From positions 6,019,501 through 6,083,500 of the forward strand of contig BRXU01000002.1 of NCBI GenBank assembly GCA_030267565.1: a DNA stretch of 64,000 nucleotides, given 5' to 3'. Below, in pieces: positions 1-38,433 of the stretch. How positions within the stretch are numbered: position 1 is the stretch's first letter; the number at the start of each line of letters is the position of its first letter. This DNA comes from Pleodorina starrii (lineage: Eukaryota > Chlorophyta > Chlorophyceae > Chlamydomonadales > Volvocaceae). The notes under the pieces were generated by a model. The model made no database searches and was not told the DNA's origin. It saw nothing but the letters and a program-made list of their open reading frames with translations. Both the position numbers and the translations under genes were made by a program.

Positions 1-40
1 ACGGAAAGGCTTCACTTCGTTACGCACGCATTTACTATCA

Positions 41-69
41 CGGCTCCGGCCTATACGTGGATAAGCCCC
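41..69 (-). repeat. Intronic dispersed repeat, copy in GT90 gene
   Basis: On the minus strand this reads TTATCCACGTATAGGCCGG followed by AG. The same core occurs on the plus strand in alanyl-tRNA synthetase introns near 16181, 17746, 19787, 21328 and 21385. It lies in the intron downstream of the last visible GT90 exon. Confidence 0.7.
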
Positions 70-119
70 AGGGCCGCAACTCCCTCAGGCGCCCCCTACG
101 CCCTCCCGCCCTCGCTCAC

Positions 120-2798
120 CTCCAGGTTGACCAGGTACTTGTAGCGCGCGTGCACGCTCATGGGCCGCATGCCCGAGAAGTGCACGTCCATCATGTCCTT
201 GTGCAGGCGGGCGAAGCGGATGAACTCATCCCGCGAGGGGCAGCTCTTGTTGAGGCGGTCGCAGATCTGGGTGCCGTTGACGCCCAGCTTGTTGACGAAG
301 AGGTTGCCGCTGCCGCCGCGGATCAGCTTGTAGTGGCTTGTAGGGGGCGGGCGGGCGGGCGGGCGGGCGGGGGCGGAAGGAGGTTAGGGAAACAAGGTGA
401 AAGCGTGAAACGTGATGCACGAAGCAGTGCGTGAAGCGCGTCCGAGGGGAGGACGTGATGCGGTGTGCGGGAAGCGAGCAGTGGGTTGAAAGTGTGCGGA
501 AAGTCCGCATGGGGACCCGCACGCAGTAGGTGTTGAGTGGGGTCGGGCCGCTATGGTTGATAGTAGGAGTTATTCAAATACTGGCAGAGCGGGTCATGGT
601 GGGCTCGAGACCGAAGGTGATGGTTGGATTTAGGGACGGGCGGCATGGGCTGGGGCCGGGGGGAATCGGATTGGTTGGCAGGTTTTGCCACGTTTGTGGG
701 ACTGTGCCAGGGGGGGCACAAACGGGAGCAACGGAGCTGCAGGCTGATACGGCCATCCAGGGGGAACACACGGTGAGCAGGTGTGGGGCTACGATGCAGC
801 AGACAGTGTGTGCGGGACGGAATACGCCGCAGCTGGGCTGGGCCAGCCCCTCAGGTGAGCTGCACAGATGTCCGCCCACCTGAACCTGCCGAACAGCTTG
901 GGCTCGCGCTCCGACCAGGGGCGCTGGTTGAAGTCGGGGATATGCTTCAGGTAGGTCTCACTGTACTTGCGCATGTGGAAGTGGAAATTGGGGACCAGGA
1001 TGGTGTCTGCAGCGGCAGCGACGGGGGCAACAAAAGAAGCGGCGGTTTCAGCAGCAGTGCGGCAGCGCAGCATGGCAAGACGTGAGGGAGGTGTCACTGA
1101 GTCAGGTTCAGGTTGGGTCCTCGCATCATAAGCACGTCATACAAAGACACGTGCGACCTGTGGGCCGCATTTGCCTCTGCCACATCCGCTTTGCATGCAA
1201 GGACACGCCTCGGCCGCACTCCCTCATCTGCTTCGCAGCCGGTGGCCCAACCCCGCGCTACGGAGTGATGCCGTACAGCGTGATGCGGCATGCGACACTT
1301 GCGAACATCGCCGGACCTGCGTGGTAATCTGTCTTGCAGTAGCCGAAGACCGGGAAGGGGCCCTTGTAGTCGCGGGGGACCTCCCCGGCGGCCGCCACCT
1401 GGGCTGGGAACTCCCGCTGAGCCACTGGGTTGATCTTCAGGGGAACTGCGGGGATCGTACAGCGCGTACGGCACAGTACGGCGCAGTAAAGGAGGTTACC
1501 ATACAGCCGTCAATGCGAGACAGCTAGTTGTGCGTGTTACAGGCTCTAGGAGCGGGTGCCAGCTACGTGGAAAACGGAACAGCTGATCCTTGTCAAGGCA
1601 GGGCAGGCCTAAAAACCGTACGGTAGATGTGGTGTTAGGTTGAATGCGGCTAATGAGTAAAGACGGGCTGGCCGCCCCAACGAGTCAATCAACCGCAAGG
1701 GGCTGGCCGTGGTGTATGGTAAAGCGTTAGTCACTTACCATGCGGGTGTTTGGGCCCGTCGTTGGTGGTAATGGCGAAGGCGACGTCCGGAAGGTCGCGA
1801 CCAAACGTGTCTTGCATGTAGCGCACCATCCTCACATAGCTCAGCAGCCTGGGGAGCAAGACAAGTAGAAAGACACCCGTGATTGCAAGGATAGGGCCAG
1901 CCGAGCAAACGAAAACATGCCGACCGGTGAGCGGTTAGCAGGCGCGCTTACGTGCTTGCGTGCGTGGGGGAGCTGTGGGGGTTTTGGGGAATTCTTTGAG
2001 GCTCAGGGAATAGGCGGGCAAGTCCAGGTGATTGGGAGACCTGAGGCCGGCACGTGAGACGCTGCGTTGTGCTGTGGCTGCAGGCGTGCAAACGACACAT
2101 CCGAAGTCGCTTAAGGCTCAGGACTTACAGCCAGGCGTGGTGGGAGAGGTCGCGCCAGTTGACGGGTCTAAGCAGGTACGCGGTGCCGTTGATGACGCCC
2201 AACGTGAGCGCCCTGGCGCGGGCCTGCGAGGAGAGGGGCGCGGCAAGACCGACAAGCCTTCGTTATCATTGCGATGCTGCTCTGGTATCGTTGGAAATAA
2301 ACCTATGGCCAGCTGTGGTTGTGCAGTGCGCTTGTATGGCAGTACCTGACAGCATTCGGCCGTGATCCGGTCCTAGTCCGGTCCCTTCCCCTCTCTTACC
2401 GAGCCATACTGCTGCGACGTGTATGCCATTCGCTCTTTAGTCATGGGATGCGCTCGATGTACCTCCAAGTCTTTGTCAATTTGCCTGCGCGTTCGGCGGA
2501 GTGATTGAGCAACAGAGGAAAAACGAAGCAGAAAAAACAACCTCAACCGCCGTCGAGGCTGTCAATGGCCAGTTTCATTAAATGGCGTACTGGCGACTGT
2601 GTAATGCCGAGCTACTAATGCTGTTAATATATCTTTGCCATCCACCAAGCTCGGTCCTTGAGAAACCTGGTCTCACTTGTACAATGGTCCGAAGTCGGGA
2701 CATTTCATTTGCGTGTAGTTGAAAACGTCCCATGGTGATGCTGTAGCATGAACAATGAACCCGCAGCTGACGAGAAGAATTGCGATCACTCTAGACAT
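120..2798 (-). CDS. Glycosyltransferase family 90 (CAP10-like) protein, 5' seven exons, 3' end outside window
   Basis: Exons in coding order are 2798-2677, 2484-2400, 2223-2129, 1848-1739, 1445-1317, 1006-880 and 336-120; all have AG/GT borders and keep phase. The start at 2798 opens a hydrophobic signal peptide or anchor (MSRVIAILLVSCGFIVHATA), which points to the secretory route. Later segments fit the GT90/CAP10 fold: NDGPKHPH, PVFGYCKTDYHADTILVPNF, RPWSEREPKLFGRF and HARYKYLVNLE. In that family the last region lies around the nucleotide-sugar site, before a conserved Gly-rich part that would be left of the window. Family members transfer sugars such as xylose or glucose to protein or glycan acceptors; the donor here is unknown. 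The donor after base 120 (GTGAGC) shows that the gene continues leftward. The model is firm for the middle exons; the small exon 2484-2400 rests on phase and reading-frame fit. Confidence 0.8.
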
Positions 2799-3240
2799 GT
2801 TGAAGCCTTGTTAGGAGAAAGTCACAACGAGGCCAGAGCGGTGACGAATGCAGCGCGTGTAGCAAATTAATTAATATGATTTAGATTGAAGGCATTCAGG
2901 CGCCTCGACGTCGTTACCATCTCGAGACAAGACTGATGGTCGGATCGGCAACTGCCGCAACCGCTGCAACCGTCTCCGAAGGCGACTGTATGACTTTGCG
3001 GCTTGCACCCGAATCCAAAACTACAACCAAGTTTATGTTAGTATTAATACTGAATTATTGCTCTCGCATCTGCTCCTTAGGTCTGCTCCTGTGCGTCCTC
3101 GACAATGCGTAATGCGAATGGTTCTAAAGGAGGCACTTTTGTCCCATAGATATCAAATCCTATATACATATTCATAGATTTTTATTATTAGTCTCGATTA
3201 TGGCAAACACAAAGTCAAGAGTGATCGCTTATCGCCGCCG

Positions 3241-3456
3241 TTAGGCGTCGCTAGCCGCTCTCCTTGCGCTATCAGGCGCTATCCTTGCGCTTGTTGCCTT
3301 CACCTGCTTTTCAAGCCACACTTCATGGTGTGTTTTATAAAGGAAATTATCAGGACACAACGCGAAGCTCTTTTCGGCAGGAAGCGCGTTGCACCGAAGC
3401 AGGATGCTTAGCGCGGCCCGCAGTTTCTGGCGTTTCGTTTCCGGGTCGCAGCTCAT
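3241..3456 (-). CDS. Hypothetical small ORF, 71 residues
   Basis: An open frame starts with ATG at 3456 and ends at 3241. The composition is protein-like (MSCDPETKRQKLRAALSILL at the start, Lys/Arg/Ala-rich end), without the skew seen in shadow frames. No motif or signal peptide is recognised. It lies about 440 bases upstream of the GT90 start on the same strand, and could be a last exon of another gene or chance. Nothing else in 2799-5255 looks coding. Confidence 0.22.
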   Translation of the reverse strand: MSCDPETKRQKLRAALSILLRCNALPAEKSFALCPDNFLYKTHHEVWLEKQVKATSARIAPDSARRAASDA

Positions 3457-4188
3457 GAACAGCGCGTCGTCGCAAACGCCGACACGTTTTTAGCGGTTAA
3501 TGACCGAGGTCAAGACCCTCCAGCTTGCCACGACGGATGATGACGCGATAACCGGTAAGCCTACAGGTGCGTCCAGCAGGGTCCAGCCCTGTCCAGCTGA
3601 AGCCGCGGCGCTTGAGAGGGCCGCGGGAATTTCGGAGGCAGAGGGGTATAAAGGGGATAATTACGGTGAAACCGCATGGAGGGGGAAGGGTTTCACGCTC
3701 CACCAGACGACCCGTCAATTCCCCACGGACCGCCGTGAGGAATCTGGGCAAGCCGCTGGGGTGGACAGGGAGGTTACACACGCACAGGTGCTGCAACCTG
3801 CACCGCGAGCATGTGCAGTATGCGCTGACAGAGGTACCGTCAAATGGCAACCGCATGAGAAGCGCGTGTGGGTGGCAGGTTCTCACAGTAGTACGTGGCG
3901 TGGCAGGCTCCTCGCCTGCCACTAGCTCGCTACTGGTCGGCACACAAATATACCGTACTGGAAATCCTCAGACCCTGCCGGTCCCGGCCGCCCGGCCTGC
4001 TGGTTTGTGCGCTGCAGGGATAACGTGGACGCTGACTCCGCGCCCTGGAGAAGAACCGCGCCCTAACCTTCAGCGGGACCCACTAACGGGCGGCTGATGA
4101 GGCTACGCAGCAAACGCTGCAAAGCGGGCTGGGTACGTGCATCTGCGATTGAGAGGGCGGCTGGGGTAGCGTGGCTGTAGCAGAATAT

Positions 4189-5612
4189 AACAAGGGATGT
4201 CGGCTTCCTTAAAGCCGGGAAAAAGGCGGGGCTCCATTAAATCCGTACGGGTGGAGTTGAGCGCTAGGGACTTGGGCCGAACCGCTGGGTGTCCGCTGCA
4301 TAAGCGGGAACACCTCTGGGGCTCAGTGTGTACGCTCACAACCTGGTTTCGGGCACCGCAAGAGGTTCGAGACGCATTCGAGCATAGTCAGCTGGTGGGG
4401 CTTCGGCCCTGCCCGGGGAGTGGGCCCCGTGAACGAAGTGGCCGTCCGACACGTTGAGATGTAGCTGAAAGGCGGCGCGGAATGTACGTCCGGCTGAACA
4501 GGTCGGCTCCTGTCTATTCATATCGGTATTCCCATCCTGCATCCTATGGACTTGGGAGCGTTAGGTAGGCGCGCGAGTGGGAAGAGAAGGGTCCTGTCGT
4601 CTACCTACTTGCGCGGGAGACCCAAATGGGGGCAACAGCTCTATCTTCAGCAGCTCGACAGCGGATCTCGACAGCCATGACTTGGATCCGTCCCTGGTTT
4701 TCCTGGTAGAACCCGTACGGTCCGGCCTTCCCAACCCCAACCCCGCCGCGTGCCATCATCAGATATACATGAGATGTTCAAGGCCGTCGCGAGGCCGCGC
4801 GTCGCAAAGTTATGACGTAATGTCACTATACTGCACAGCGTTACATTTCTATTGGGAGGCCACGGCGGGAGAGCCAGGTTGACGCGCAGCGCGGAGGCTT
4901 ATCGATTATGACCCGGGGGTCGGTCGGTTCGCCCGCGTAAATGCGATTGGCCTCGTACGGTTCATGATGATGGCGCAGGCCCCCGCGCCGTGTGAGGGCC
5001 TCCTGGCAGACTACTTTCAAATCAAGTCAAAAGCGCGTGCAAACCCAAAACCTCCTTTCGGCGGCTCTAGTGCAATCCCAGGATTTGGAAGCCGCAGTCG
5101 GTCAGGCCGCCTTCCTCCGCCGTGTTCCTCGACCCTAGGATCCAAGCGTCCGTTACGTTGCACCGACCTCGGACACAGACGGACATTGCTCCAAGCATCA
5201 TTACTTCCGCCTGTTAGTTTTGACCACTAAAGCTGAATCCCTCAGCCATTTTTTATTAGGATGTCCGTCCTCTGTCCTGAACGTTATACAGCCCCGTCGC
5301 CCGTGCGCCGCTGAGGGCAAGGAGAAAAGGCATCTTCGCATCTGCTAATTCGTCTCCGCAGCGCCACCAACGTACGCCAACATTTCCAATTGAGATCGCG
5401 ACGCGGGCCTTCAGCGACCAAGAGGGAGATATAGGGGAACAGCGAACAAGGCGCAGCAGCCCGCAGCCTCCGTGGCCCGCTCGAGGGAGGAGGAGCAGGG
5501 GGAGCAGGAGGAAGAGGTGGAGGAGGATGAGGAAGCGGAGCAGCAGCAGCAGGAGGAGGAGGAGGAGGAGGAGAGGCGCCCGGCGCGCTGGGGCCCCGCC
5601 CCAAAAAAGATA
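4189..5612 (+). repeat. Possible copy of the element also inserted in the gypsy RT gene
   Basis: The left part (4189-4275) matches 45038-45121: both carry AACAAGGG, a GGCTTCCTT/AAGCCGG hairpin, GGCGGGGC, then CGTACGGG and GCTAGGG. The right part (5583-5612: GCGCGCTGGGGCCCCGCCCC plus A-run) matches the right end of that insertion (46208-46231). The interiors do not obviously align. The stretch also holds a purine-rich tract at 5476-5578. It could be one old element or two unrelated pieces of a repeat family. No gene is supported in 3457-6132. Confidence 0.4.
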
Positions 5613-6132
5613 CCGCAGCCGAGGAGGGGCTGGGGCCAGCCGCGAGGGCCGTGGCCATATGAGCAGGGCCCACACCTGGAAATGCGTTTTGGGGGGAAGC
5701 CGATAGTACCGTAAGCTCTTCACATGCTGTCGTGGCGCCAGGCAGAACTGATTTGGTTGATTACCAAGGCGAGCGGTTTTCGGTTGGGTTTCGGACGAGC
5801 AACGCGCTTGGGTGCATAGCGCATCATCAGCAGTTTAGCACTGTGTTTGCGATGGATACTTGTCTCTTTACAATCACCACATTGGGCTAAGCTGGACGCG
5901 TCATTGAGGTTGCCAAACGCAAACGCAAAGGCCCGCAACTCCCGTTCCTTTAAACGTAGCAGCAAGACCCTTGAATCGTTATATGTCTTAAGATGAAACT
6001 TCCTAAGCCTTGTTGAGTGGCGGGACCTACTTTGTTTCGAGCAGAAGTTCAAATCATTTACGTTTGTCCTGACAGGCATAGGGAGGCGTCTTTTCGTGCG
6101 AGTCTAACTGCACATGCCCAGGCACCACCAAA

Positions 6133-9100
6133 ATGTCAACGCTAGGCTCACACCGTGGGTCCAGAGTCCGAGTGACAGTTCCCCCGCAACCGCCGGCAAC
6201 CGTGATCCCATACGAAGTTACGAAAGCGTTGAGATTGCTCCGCAATGGTGCTGAACACTTCCTGCTGTGCAACCAGCAGCTGCGGCACGCCCGCAGCGAA
6301 CCGCCGGGCGATGGCCCCACTGCCCACGAGGTGGCCGGGCTGATTCACGAGGTGTACGCGCTCCTCCGGGATTCTTCCGATTCCGAGTTGGCCGCAGCCG
6401 TGGCCATGGACATGATCCAAGACGACGTCATCCGCACGGCCGCGCTCCAGATCTACGCCGTCACCCGCCAAGCCCACCAAGCCAACCAGCAGCAGGCCCA
6501 TGACACAGCTAGCCGTGGGGAACGCGGCGAGCCTGTGGACTCGCTAATACGTCTGACCAACGAGATGATCCACTCAAGCTTGCACTTGCTCATGGTCGCT
6601 GTGCTGCCTCTCTGGCAGACGGCCAGCTTCCGTAATCCCCCGCCCTCGCCCAGCCGGTGGCCACCCACCATGATTTCGGGCTTTATGCGGTTGCTGCTGC
6701 GAATGCAGTCCTTAAAGCCCATCAGCCAGCGACTGGCGGCGGGCGTTGCGGAAGCGCGGGAGCTGCTGCGCGAACGGGCTACCGGCGAGGCAGAGTCGGA
6801 TGCCGGCGGTACCGTGAAGGGTGCTGCAGCTGTGGCAGCCGTGGTGGCGGAGGCGGCCGCTCCAACAGCGGCACCGGAACCGGCAGCACCCTTGCGGCGC
6901 ACCAACGCCGAGGAGCTCTTGGGCCTTCTAATTTCGGAGCTCACGAAGTCATCTCGGTTTGTGGCAACCTTTGTACGCTTTGCGAACCAGCCGAACGCCC
7001 TGCTGCAGGATGAGGGCGACCCCGGACAGCACCAGTCTCGCAGTGGTGGTGGTGGTGGTGGTGTCGGTGTCATGTACACCGCCGAGCTGGTGGCGGCCCT
7101 GGCGGACAGCCATGTGTTGGAGCACACCGCCCGGACAGCGGTCACCGCCCTGGAGGTGGTGGGAGCAACAGCGGCGGCGGGAGAGACGGGCGAGGCGGCC
7201 GGTGGGGCAGCAGGCAAGGCGGCCGGTGGGGCAGCTGGCGAAATGTTGCAGCACGACACGGTCGAGGACGCCATCAGAGGGTGCATCGGCCTCCTTACCG
7301 GGTTGCAGCGAGTGAATCAAGTCCTCCTCTACAAGAGCTACGTAATGGGCAATGGACGTGTCGCCGGGCCTCCACCGTTCCTCCCCATCCTCAACCAGGC
7401 CCTGTCGGGCCCCTGCGTGCAGTATCTGGCGCTGGCGGCGGCGGTGGCGGTGCTGTGCGCTGCCGACGGAGGCCCCTCATACGGCATGCAGCCCGGCCTG
7501 CTGCGGCGCCTGCAGTGTCTAGCCACGGCAGCTGATGGCGAAGCCGGCAGGGAACAGCAGCAGCAGCAGCAGAGCCTGGGTGTGCACGTGTTGCCTGATC
7601 GCGCACTTGACAGCATGGAGTTGATCCTCGCAGCACCCTTTGATGGCGCGCTCTTCGAGCCGCCGAACAGCTGCAGAGTGTCCTTGGAGCTGGCGCGGCG
7701 GATTGGGCGCCTGGCGGTCGCGTCCGCGCGGTTCTGGGGGGGGCAGCAGGTGGAGGAGGAGAAGCAGCGGTTTGTGATGGAGAAGGAAGTGATTTGGAGC
7801 TTTGCCGCTGGGGCACTGACCTCGACCACGCAAGTCCTGGAGAGGGATCGCGGTTCGGCAGCTGCAGGTGCTGGTGCTGCTCGTCGCTGGCAGGCGGCGG
7901 CCGTTGACCGTTGGAGGTTGGCCGCTGACATTGTGGAGCACGTGGACTGGCGGCAGGACCCGGAGCATGTGACCCTGTTGGCACAGCATCTGCGACCCCA
8001 GCAGCTGGCTGAAGCGGACGGGGGCGAGAGAGAGGGCGAGGGTGAGTGAGTGGAGGGCGGCGTGGGCCGGCACGACATTTATCTGGGTTTGGAGGGAAGG
8101 GCCAGTATCCTTACGGTGGCGAGGGCCGGGCATGCATGCGTAGGAATGGTTCGAGTCGATGCACGGTTTATGAGTAGGAATGGATAGGAAAGAAAAAACC
8201 CCATGCTCGAAATCGACTCCTTCCGGAGAACATGAACGACGCAAACTTTTGGAGGATGTTGTTCCCTTCTGCCCTTTCTGCTACGGAAGGGAAGTAAGAC
8301 TAACGCCACAAGGGCACATCGAACCCACAAGGGCACTTTCTCTGGGTGCGCGCTGCCCGCTGATTGGTCTTTGCAGGACCCATGCCGCTCGAGCCACCGC
8401 CTCCCGACCTCGAGGCGGCGCTGGCGGGCGGGCTGCTGCCCTGCCTGGAGCGCCTCCTGCGCCGCGCCGGCAGGGACCCCGGCGGATTCGAGACGCATCT
8501 CTTGAAGGCGCTGCTGTACGACCAGGAGTTCCCGCTCGTCCAGCTGCTGACACACACAGACCCGCGCCAGGCGGTCGCGTTCGTCGTCTCACTGCACAAG
8601 CTGTTGCGGCGCCAGGCAACTGCTCAGAACTGTCAGGAGCAGGAGGGCCGAGATGGCGGCAGTGGCGGTGCCAGCAGCAGCAGCCGTTCACACAAGCTCC
8701 TGGCATTTGCGGTCACGTCTGCGATTTCCTGCAAGCTGCTCCGCAAGGGCGCCAGCAAGCTGTGGGACGTCGCCGAGTGGAGCCTGCATCTCCCATCCGG
8801 CGGCACCGGTGACAGCCATGCCGGCGGCACCAACACGCCCACCGCAACGCTACGCCGGCTGGGCCTGGTCATGACGGCAGTGCTGACCGCCGGCCTGCCA
8901 GTAATGGCGGCCATGTTCCTGCGTATGGCCCAAGTGGCAGTTTCAGGAGGTGCGGCCGCTGCACGCACTGGCGGCAGCACAGTGGAAATGATGGCAGTGG
9001 TCCTGCAGTGGATCCTCATCTTGGCGGCTGGTGGTCGCGGCACGGCGCAACGGGGCCGCGCTGCCGCGAGCGGTGGTGGCGACGGCGACGTCAGCAGTGA

Positions 9101-10018
9101 GGTCCTGGCTGCCGGTGGCGGCGATGACGGCAGCAGTGCCTGCGCCGCCGCGGGTGATGAGGACTGGCAGTTGTCGGTGCTTCGGCGGTGTAGCCCGCTG
9201 GAGCTGCTCGGAGCCGCGCTAAGAGGCGAGGAGCACCGGCGGCGGGCCCACCTGCGTGACGGGGTCGAAACCCCTGGTGGTCCCGCGCGGCTCCTGCCGC
9301 TGGCAAAGTGCTTGTGCCTGGTGGCCGAGGTGCTGCCGTCGGAGGTTCGTGAAGCTGCCCGTCAGGGCGCTGCCGTGGAGGCCTCTGTGATGGAAGCAGC
9401 GGCTCGCGGCGCTGGCTCCAGCAGTGCAAGCGGGGATGGTGGGTCTAACCCTGGCGGCCGCCGACGCGCGCGCCCCCGCAACAGCGGCGCTGGTGCGGCG
9501 ACGGCGGCGGCGCCAGCGGCGGCTGCAGGCATTGCGCCAGCGACCGATCCCGCTCTTCCGCTGTCGTACTGGCGTCCGGAGCTGGTCCGCAGCCTGGCGG
9601 GCGACCTGCGGGCTTCCGGCCTAGACGACCGCACGGCTGTTGAGTTGGAGGTGCTGGCGGGGCGGCTGGTGCGGTGGGGTGCGGGAGAGCAGGGCAGCGA
9701 GGGCAATGACACTGCTGCGGCAACCATCAGTGTACCGCCGGTGGCGGTGGGAATGACAGCCGCCCTGGCTTCCCCGGCAGAGGTGGCGGCGGTGCTGCGC
9801 ACCTGCGCCAACCCCGACTGCCTCAACCTGGAGGGGGACAGCGAGGCGGGGCTGCGGCTGGCGGCCTGCGGGCGCTGCGGTGCGGTGCGGCCTGGTATTG
9901 CTGCCGCGACTGCCAGACGGCGCACTGGCGGGCGGGGCACCGGGCGGAGTGCGGTGGGGCTGTGGCGGCGGCGGCGGCGGGGACCAGGGCAACCACCGGG
10001 CTGGCGGAGGGCGAATAG
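6133..10018 (+). CDS. MYND-type zinc finger protein, two exons, finger frameshifted
   Basis: Exon 1 is 6133-8041 (ATG preceded by AAA) and exon 2 starts at 8377 after TTTGCAG; the donor GTGAGTGAG splits a Gly codon in phase. The protein is a long Ala/Gly-rich helical chain, typical of the many volvocine MYND proteins, with a C-terminal MYND finger. The first half, CANPDCLNLEGDSEAGLRLA then CGRCG, is in the main frame. The second half (WYCCRDCQTAHWRAGHRAEC) is in another frame. Three TGCGG units sit between them at 9876-9890. With two units the CDS would be 1182 codons ending at TAG 10016-10018. As given, the frame runs on to 10106 without the finger (1212 aa). MYND fingers mediate protein-protein contacts; the partner here is unknown. 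No strong neighbour link is seen. Confidence 0.75.
9876..9890 (+). repeat. TGCGG x3 microsatellite breaking the MYND frame
   Basis: Three perfect 5-bp units lie exactly where the MYND finger changes frame; one unit fewer restores it. Confidence 0.85.
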
Positions 10019-12004
10019 GCCGCCGTGCGGTTGCGGGTGCGGCAAGTCACCACTCGTGTATGGGCATGCATGTTCAACGTTGCCGGTTCATGGTTTGAGA
10101 CATTGAGAGGGATTGTGCGTCGATTGCGGACGGGGTCAGGCCTGCCGGTACCAGATGTTGTTGGGATGGTGGTGGTGGTGTCTGCTGACGTGACATGGGC
10201 AAGAGAGGAATGGGCTGCGGCATGTATGTGGAAGGCGCGCATTTTTGTGGTTAATCTTGTCGCGCACGAGGATGCAACAGGCAGGTGAAAGAGGTGCGGG
10301 CGGGCGACGGGGGTGGGTAGCGATAGCGTGCATGTATGAGCTGCGTGCAGCGACAAGTGCATGCTGGCTCTGAGGCGCTCCAAGCGAGGCCAAAAGCCAA
10401 TCGGATGCTCCCACTTGCTTCGTTGCACGACCAAACTGCTGCGTACGTACGGGCAGCAGGCAATGCGGGTTGATGTAGATTCACGGCTGGCGACGGTTAG
10501 GATCGGATGCATGCGCACCTGATGCGCAGGTTTATAGTTAGGGTCGGACAACGAGCAGCAGGCTTCCGGATTCGGGATCGGGTGGGGCGAATGAATGAGT
10601 CGGCCGAGATAGACCCCTGGCGCCTAGAATGGAGTGGAGCGCTGTATATGTGGACGGAGGGGCGGTGCCGTGGCCGGTGGCGGCTCATTGTGAGGGGGGG
10701 CTTGTGGTAGAGCTGTCGATAGGGATGGACGACTGAGCACCCGCCGACCAGCGGCAGTGCACGCCGCTACATTCACGCCGGATGGGTACCGCGGGCGCGG
10801 AGAGCAGCGGCTGCACGAGAGGGGGCGGCGCGGAGCCGGCCCTGGGTGCACCCATTTTTGCGACAAGATAATGCAATCCTGCCTGGCGCATGTTTGCATT
10901 TGGTAGTTGGGGCGGCAGCGTGTGCGGGCAGGACCGATATACGGTAGCGAGGGGTATGACCGCGGCGGGGACCGGACAGCAGAAGCGGTTGCGTCTGTAT
11001 CCTGATGGACGGATCGATGACAACATCCGGGGCAGGGTGCGGCCGGCGCGTGCGGCGGGACCGTCGCGCCTTTCGGCCCAAGCCACGTCAGCAACGAGCG
11101 ATAAATACGTACGCGCGCCCTCGCAGGCTGCCACGCCGCATCCCAGGCAACGCGGCACTACATTTGGGCAGCAGCTCATACGTAACTCATACGCAATAAA
11201 GGTGCGCACCCTCGTATACCCCCGCACCGCCGAGACTGTCGTGCGCCCACAACACGCACACACAGCGCGTCACAGCGTTGAAGGGGCCACTGACCGGCGG
11301 GCAGGCGGGCGATGTAGCCCGGGTTTGTCTCCGGCACATGTCGCCTCGTGATCGCTTCCCATCCCATCTAACGTCTTCCGGTGCTCCGATGTCGCGCGCT
11401 AGGAACGGCCGCACACCCGCCGCGGCAGCACCCTCGCCCAAAAAACGCAGCACGCAACGCGCCTGGTCCGGCCCTAGTCGGCAATTGATCTAGGGAGGGC
11501 CCGGCGGCGAGGTCCTCAATCCTACCGCTTCATGTCCCCCCGAGACCCCCATCCACCAAGCATGGATCGACGTCGGCCAAGAGCATACACGCACCCGCCC
11601 CCCCACCTCGACCCCTCCGACAAGACCTCACCAGGAATCAGTTGGAAACGGACGCCACCAACCCTTAGCCCCACAGTCACACCCATCAACCCTGATGGCC
11701 ACTGACCCTAAAGGACCCTCCGAACAGGCGGGGTGTGTGTCCCGACCCAACCCCACCCACACGGCCCCACTCAAAGTGCATGAGCCCCGCCCCACTCGCT
11801 ACCTCCCTAAACCCCTTTCAGCCCGCCGCACAGCGCCCGTCCCAGCTCGTCTGGCCGGGGGGCATCTCACGTGCCCCCAAAGCTGAACACGCACCTCGGG
11901 CCCTCCGCAGCCGCAACCGAAACCGCCGCAGTACTCGCACCCCCACCAAGCCCACCCACCAGACCCCAGTGCCCACCAAGCCTCTACCTCCCCCCACCAC
12001 CACC
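10019..12004. other. Intergenic, no gene seen
   Basis: This stretch lies between the MYND stop and the alanyl-tRNA synthetase stop (convergent genes). It has only short overlapping frames on both strands and pyrimidine-rich sequence near 11580-12000. No RNA gene or repeat was recognised; it probably holds both 3' untranslated regions. Confidence 0.5.
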
Positions 12005-30911
<18,907 letters not shown>

Positions 30912-31245
30912 TAAAACTGAAACGTATAGTCCTAGCCTCTGGTTTGGTCTAGGGCGACGGTGACTCTATAGCAGCTGTGCATAAGCACACTGCGTAAATG
31001 AACACCTTCGCGCTCGCTATGAGCCCATATTAGGGCGAGCTCAAGGGAAAGAGTTGGGGGGACGATGATGGACGAGCAACTGCAAAAATACTGGTCACGG
31101 CGATAAGGTTAATAATCGGTCGCTGTTTTGGTAGGGCGAGAGGCCGATATTTATCGTTGCCCTCCTGACAAGTAATTTACATTTGCATAATTCTATACAT
31201 CCCCGCCGCAGCTTACGTGGCTCGCTCGCTGTCTTTCCCGGAAGG
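30912..31245. promoter_or_regulatory. Shared upstream region of divergent alaS and aroB
   Basis: Only 334 bases separate the proposed alaS ATG (minus, 30911) from the aroB ATG (plus, 31246). The region is less GC-rich than its surroundings, has no long frame, and must contain both 5' leaders. No TATA box is claimed. Confidence 0.5.
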
Positions 31246-38167
<6,922 letters not shown>

Positions 38168-38367
38168 GGGTGAAAGGGGGGCGAGGCGTGAGGGGAGACG
38201 GGGGAGGGGGCGAGGGGGGAGTGCGGGCCGCGCACACGCTGCCGTGAGGGACCGTGCCGTATTGTCGGCGGCTGGCGTGCGCGAGTTGACTTGCGAGACG
38301 CATTTACATGTGGAGGAGGTGGAGGCGGGTGTTGGAGGGGCCTTCGGTACGTGCGCATGTGTCCCGG

Positions 38368-38433
38368 GACGAGCTCAGTTGGATGGGTTCGGCATCAGCT
38401 GATCGATGCCGAACCCATCCAACTGAGCTCGTC
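38368..38433. repeat. Perfect 28-bp inverted repeat (hairpin), 10-base loop
   Basis: Arms 38368-38395 and 38406-38433 are exactly complementary (arm begins GACGAGCTCAGTTGGATGGG). The loop is CAGCTGATCG. It lies 200 bases after the aroB stop, probably within or just beyond the 3' untranslated region. It could be a snap-back transposon remnant or a small-RNA precursor. Confidence 0.9.

Noticed and set aside
3600..4560. rRNA or group II intron fragment
   Set aside because: Some local hairpins and CCGTCAATT-like words suggested it, but no recognisable domain V or rRNA core block could be found.
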